Shown here one piece after another: positions 63,634 to 64,000 of a stretch of DNA of 64,000 nucleotides. The stretch's first letter is position 1. Each line of letters begins with the position of its first letter. A program made the position numbers and the translations under genes. The notes under the pieces were generated by a model, which was given only the letters and a program-made list of their open reading frames with translations, did not search any database and had not been told where the DNA came from. Origin of the DNA: Seonamhaeicola sediminis (GTDB taxonomy: Bacteria; Bacteroidota; Bacteroidia; Flavobacteriales; Flavobacteriaceae). Location of the stretch: the NCBI RefSeq assembly GCF_004358095.2, contig NZ_SMZJ02000001.1, positions 668,077 through 732,076 of the forward strand, written 5' to 3'.

Positions 63634-64000
63634 TAGCAGTAGGTAAACGCGCATCAACCTCAAAAACTGAAAGTTCAAACATTTAAGTTTAGAGCAAAAA
63701 AAAGAGCCACAATTTCTTGCAGCTCTTATAACGCCCATTGAATTAAACAATAGACAAATGTTTAAAATAACTCTCCCTAAGAATTAATTAATAGCCTAAC
63801 AAATTTTTGAATAAAAAATAAACAATACAATACCTAATATTAGGTATTTTTATATATCTTAACCCGTTGTGCATTTTAAATAATGCTAATTTTAATATTA
63901 TTAATATTTCGGTCAAAGATAAATTTATTGATATATTGAATAACAGTCAATGCCGTTATCTTAGACAGAATCCTAGTCTTAAACCCTTCAAATGACTTTG
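63634..64000. other. Right-edge intergenic stretch
   Basis: No open frame is supported. A hairpin at 63702-63727 (AAGAGC and GCTCTT with an imperfect inner stem) runs into TTTTTTT on the minus strand and may end a minus-strand gene that starts beyond the window. AATACCTAATATTAGGTATT (63829-63848) is a perfect 20-base palindrome followed by TTTT. Confidence 0.45.

Noticed and set aside
1..64000. CRISPR arrays, rRNA genes, insertion sequences
   Set aside because: No regularly spaced repeats, no rRNA sequence and no transposase frame were seen.

Overview
The window is a stretch of low-GC chromosome from a member of the Bacteroidota, most probably a flavobacterium. Four things point there: few recognisable Shine-Dalgarno sequences, repeated TAnnTTTG promoter boxes, Bacteroidota gene types (an outer-membrane receptor with a carboxypeptidase-regulatory N-terminus, M56/BlaI pairs carrying TonB C-termini, DUF4407, DUF4230, a TPR histidine kinase), and a Bacteroidota-like phosphoenolpyruvate carboxylase. 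The exact genus cannot be read from the sequence.

Bases 1-10170 look like an accessory island abutting the 3' end of a tRNA-Leu(TAG) gene (10171-10255). Its core is a minus-strand gene series: a MotA/ExbB-like channel with a coiled-coil tail (ZorA-like), a MotB/OmpA-like stator (ZorB-like) and an HNH nuclease (ZorE position). These are followed by a TPR protein with an HELMH metallopeptidase motif, a MazG-like nucleotide pyrophosphohydrolase, and a GIY-YIG domain fused to a DUF2075 superfamily-1-type helicase. The first three match a type II Zorya anti-phage system. The last three are tightly coupled, follow a 118-nt gap with their own TAGATTTG promoter box, and look like a second nucleic-acid/nucleotide-directed module joined to it. 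Four unrecognised genes (one with a possible HTH, two small membrane proteins, one with a CxxC) lie between this cluster and the tRNA. No integrase is visible.

Bases 10379-42100 are ordinary chromosome: an M20 dipeptidase, an EamA exporter, a DUF4407 protein, a likely seven-gene operon running from an outer-membrane protein through ruvC and hemW to a YjbR protein, a flippase-like/glycosyltransferase pair, a BlaI/M56-TonB regulatory pair with a strong palindromic operator, a two-component system with a 47-residue lipoprotein upstream, a LacI regulator divergent from an outer-membrane receptor, CBS and GIDE-like proteins, a short SSB and nadBA. The hemW gene has no ATG, GTG or TTG at its expected start.

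Bases 42100-56100 hold central carbon and nitrogen metabolism. An uncharacterised 601-residue protein is divergent from ppc. Next is a nitrogen locus read leftward as porin, amt, P-II, amt, and divergent from it gltB-gltD (glutamate synthase). These genes fit together as ammonium passage through the outer membrane, uptake through the inner membrane, P-II control, and assimilation by GOGAT. Two related hairpin/operator elements precede the porin promoter.

Bases 56100-64000 contain a head-GIN lipoprotein, a membrane AraC regulator, a decayed gene, a short alpha-glucan phosphorylase-like protein lacking the expected PLP lysine, and a three-gene cluster of unrecognised envelope proteins.
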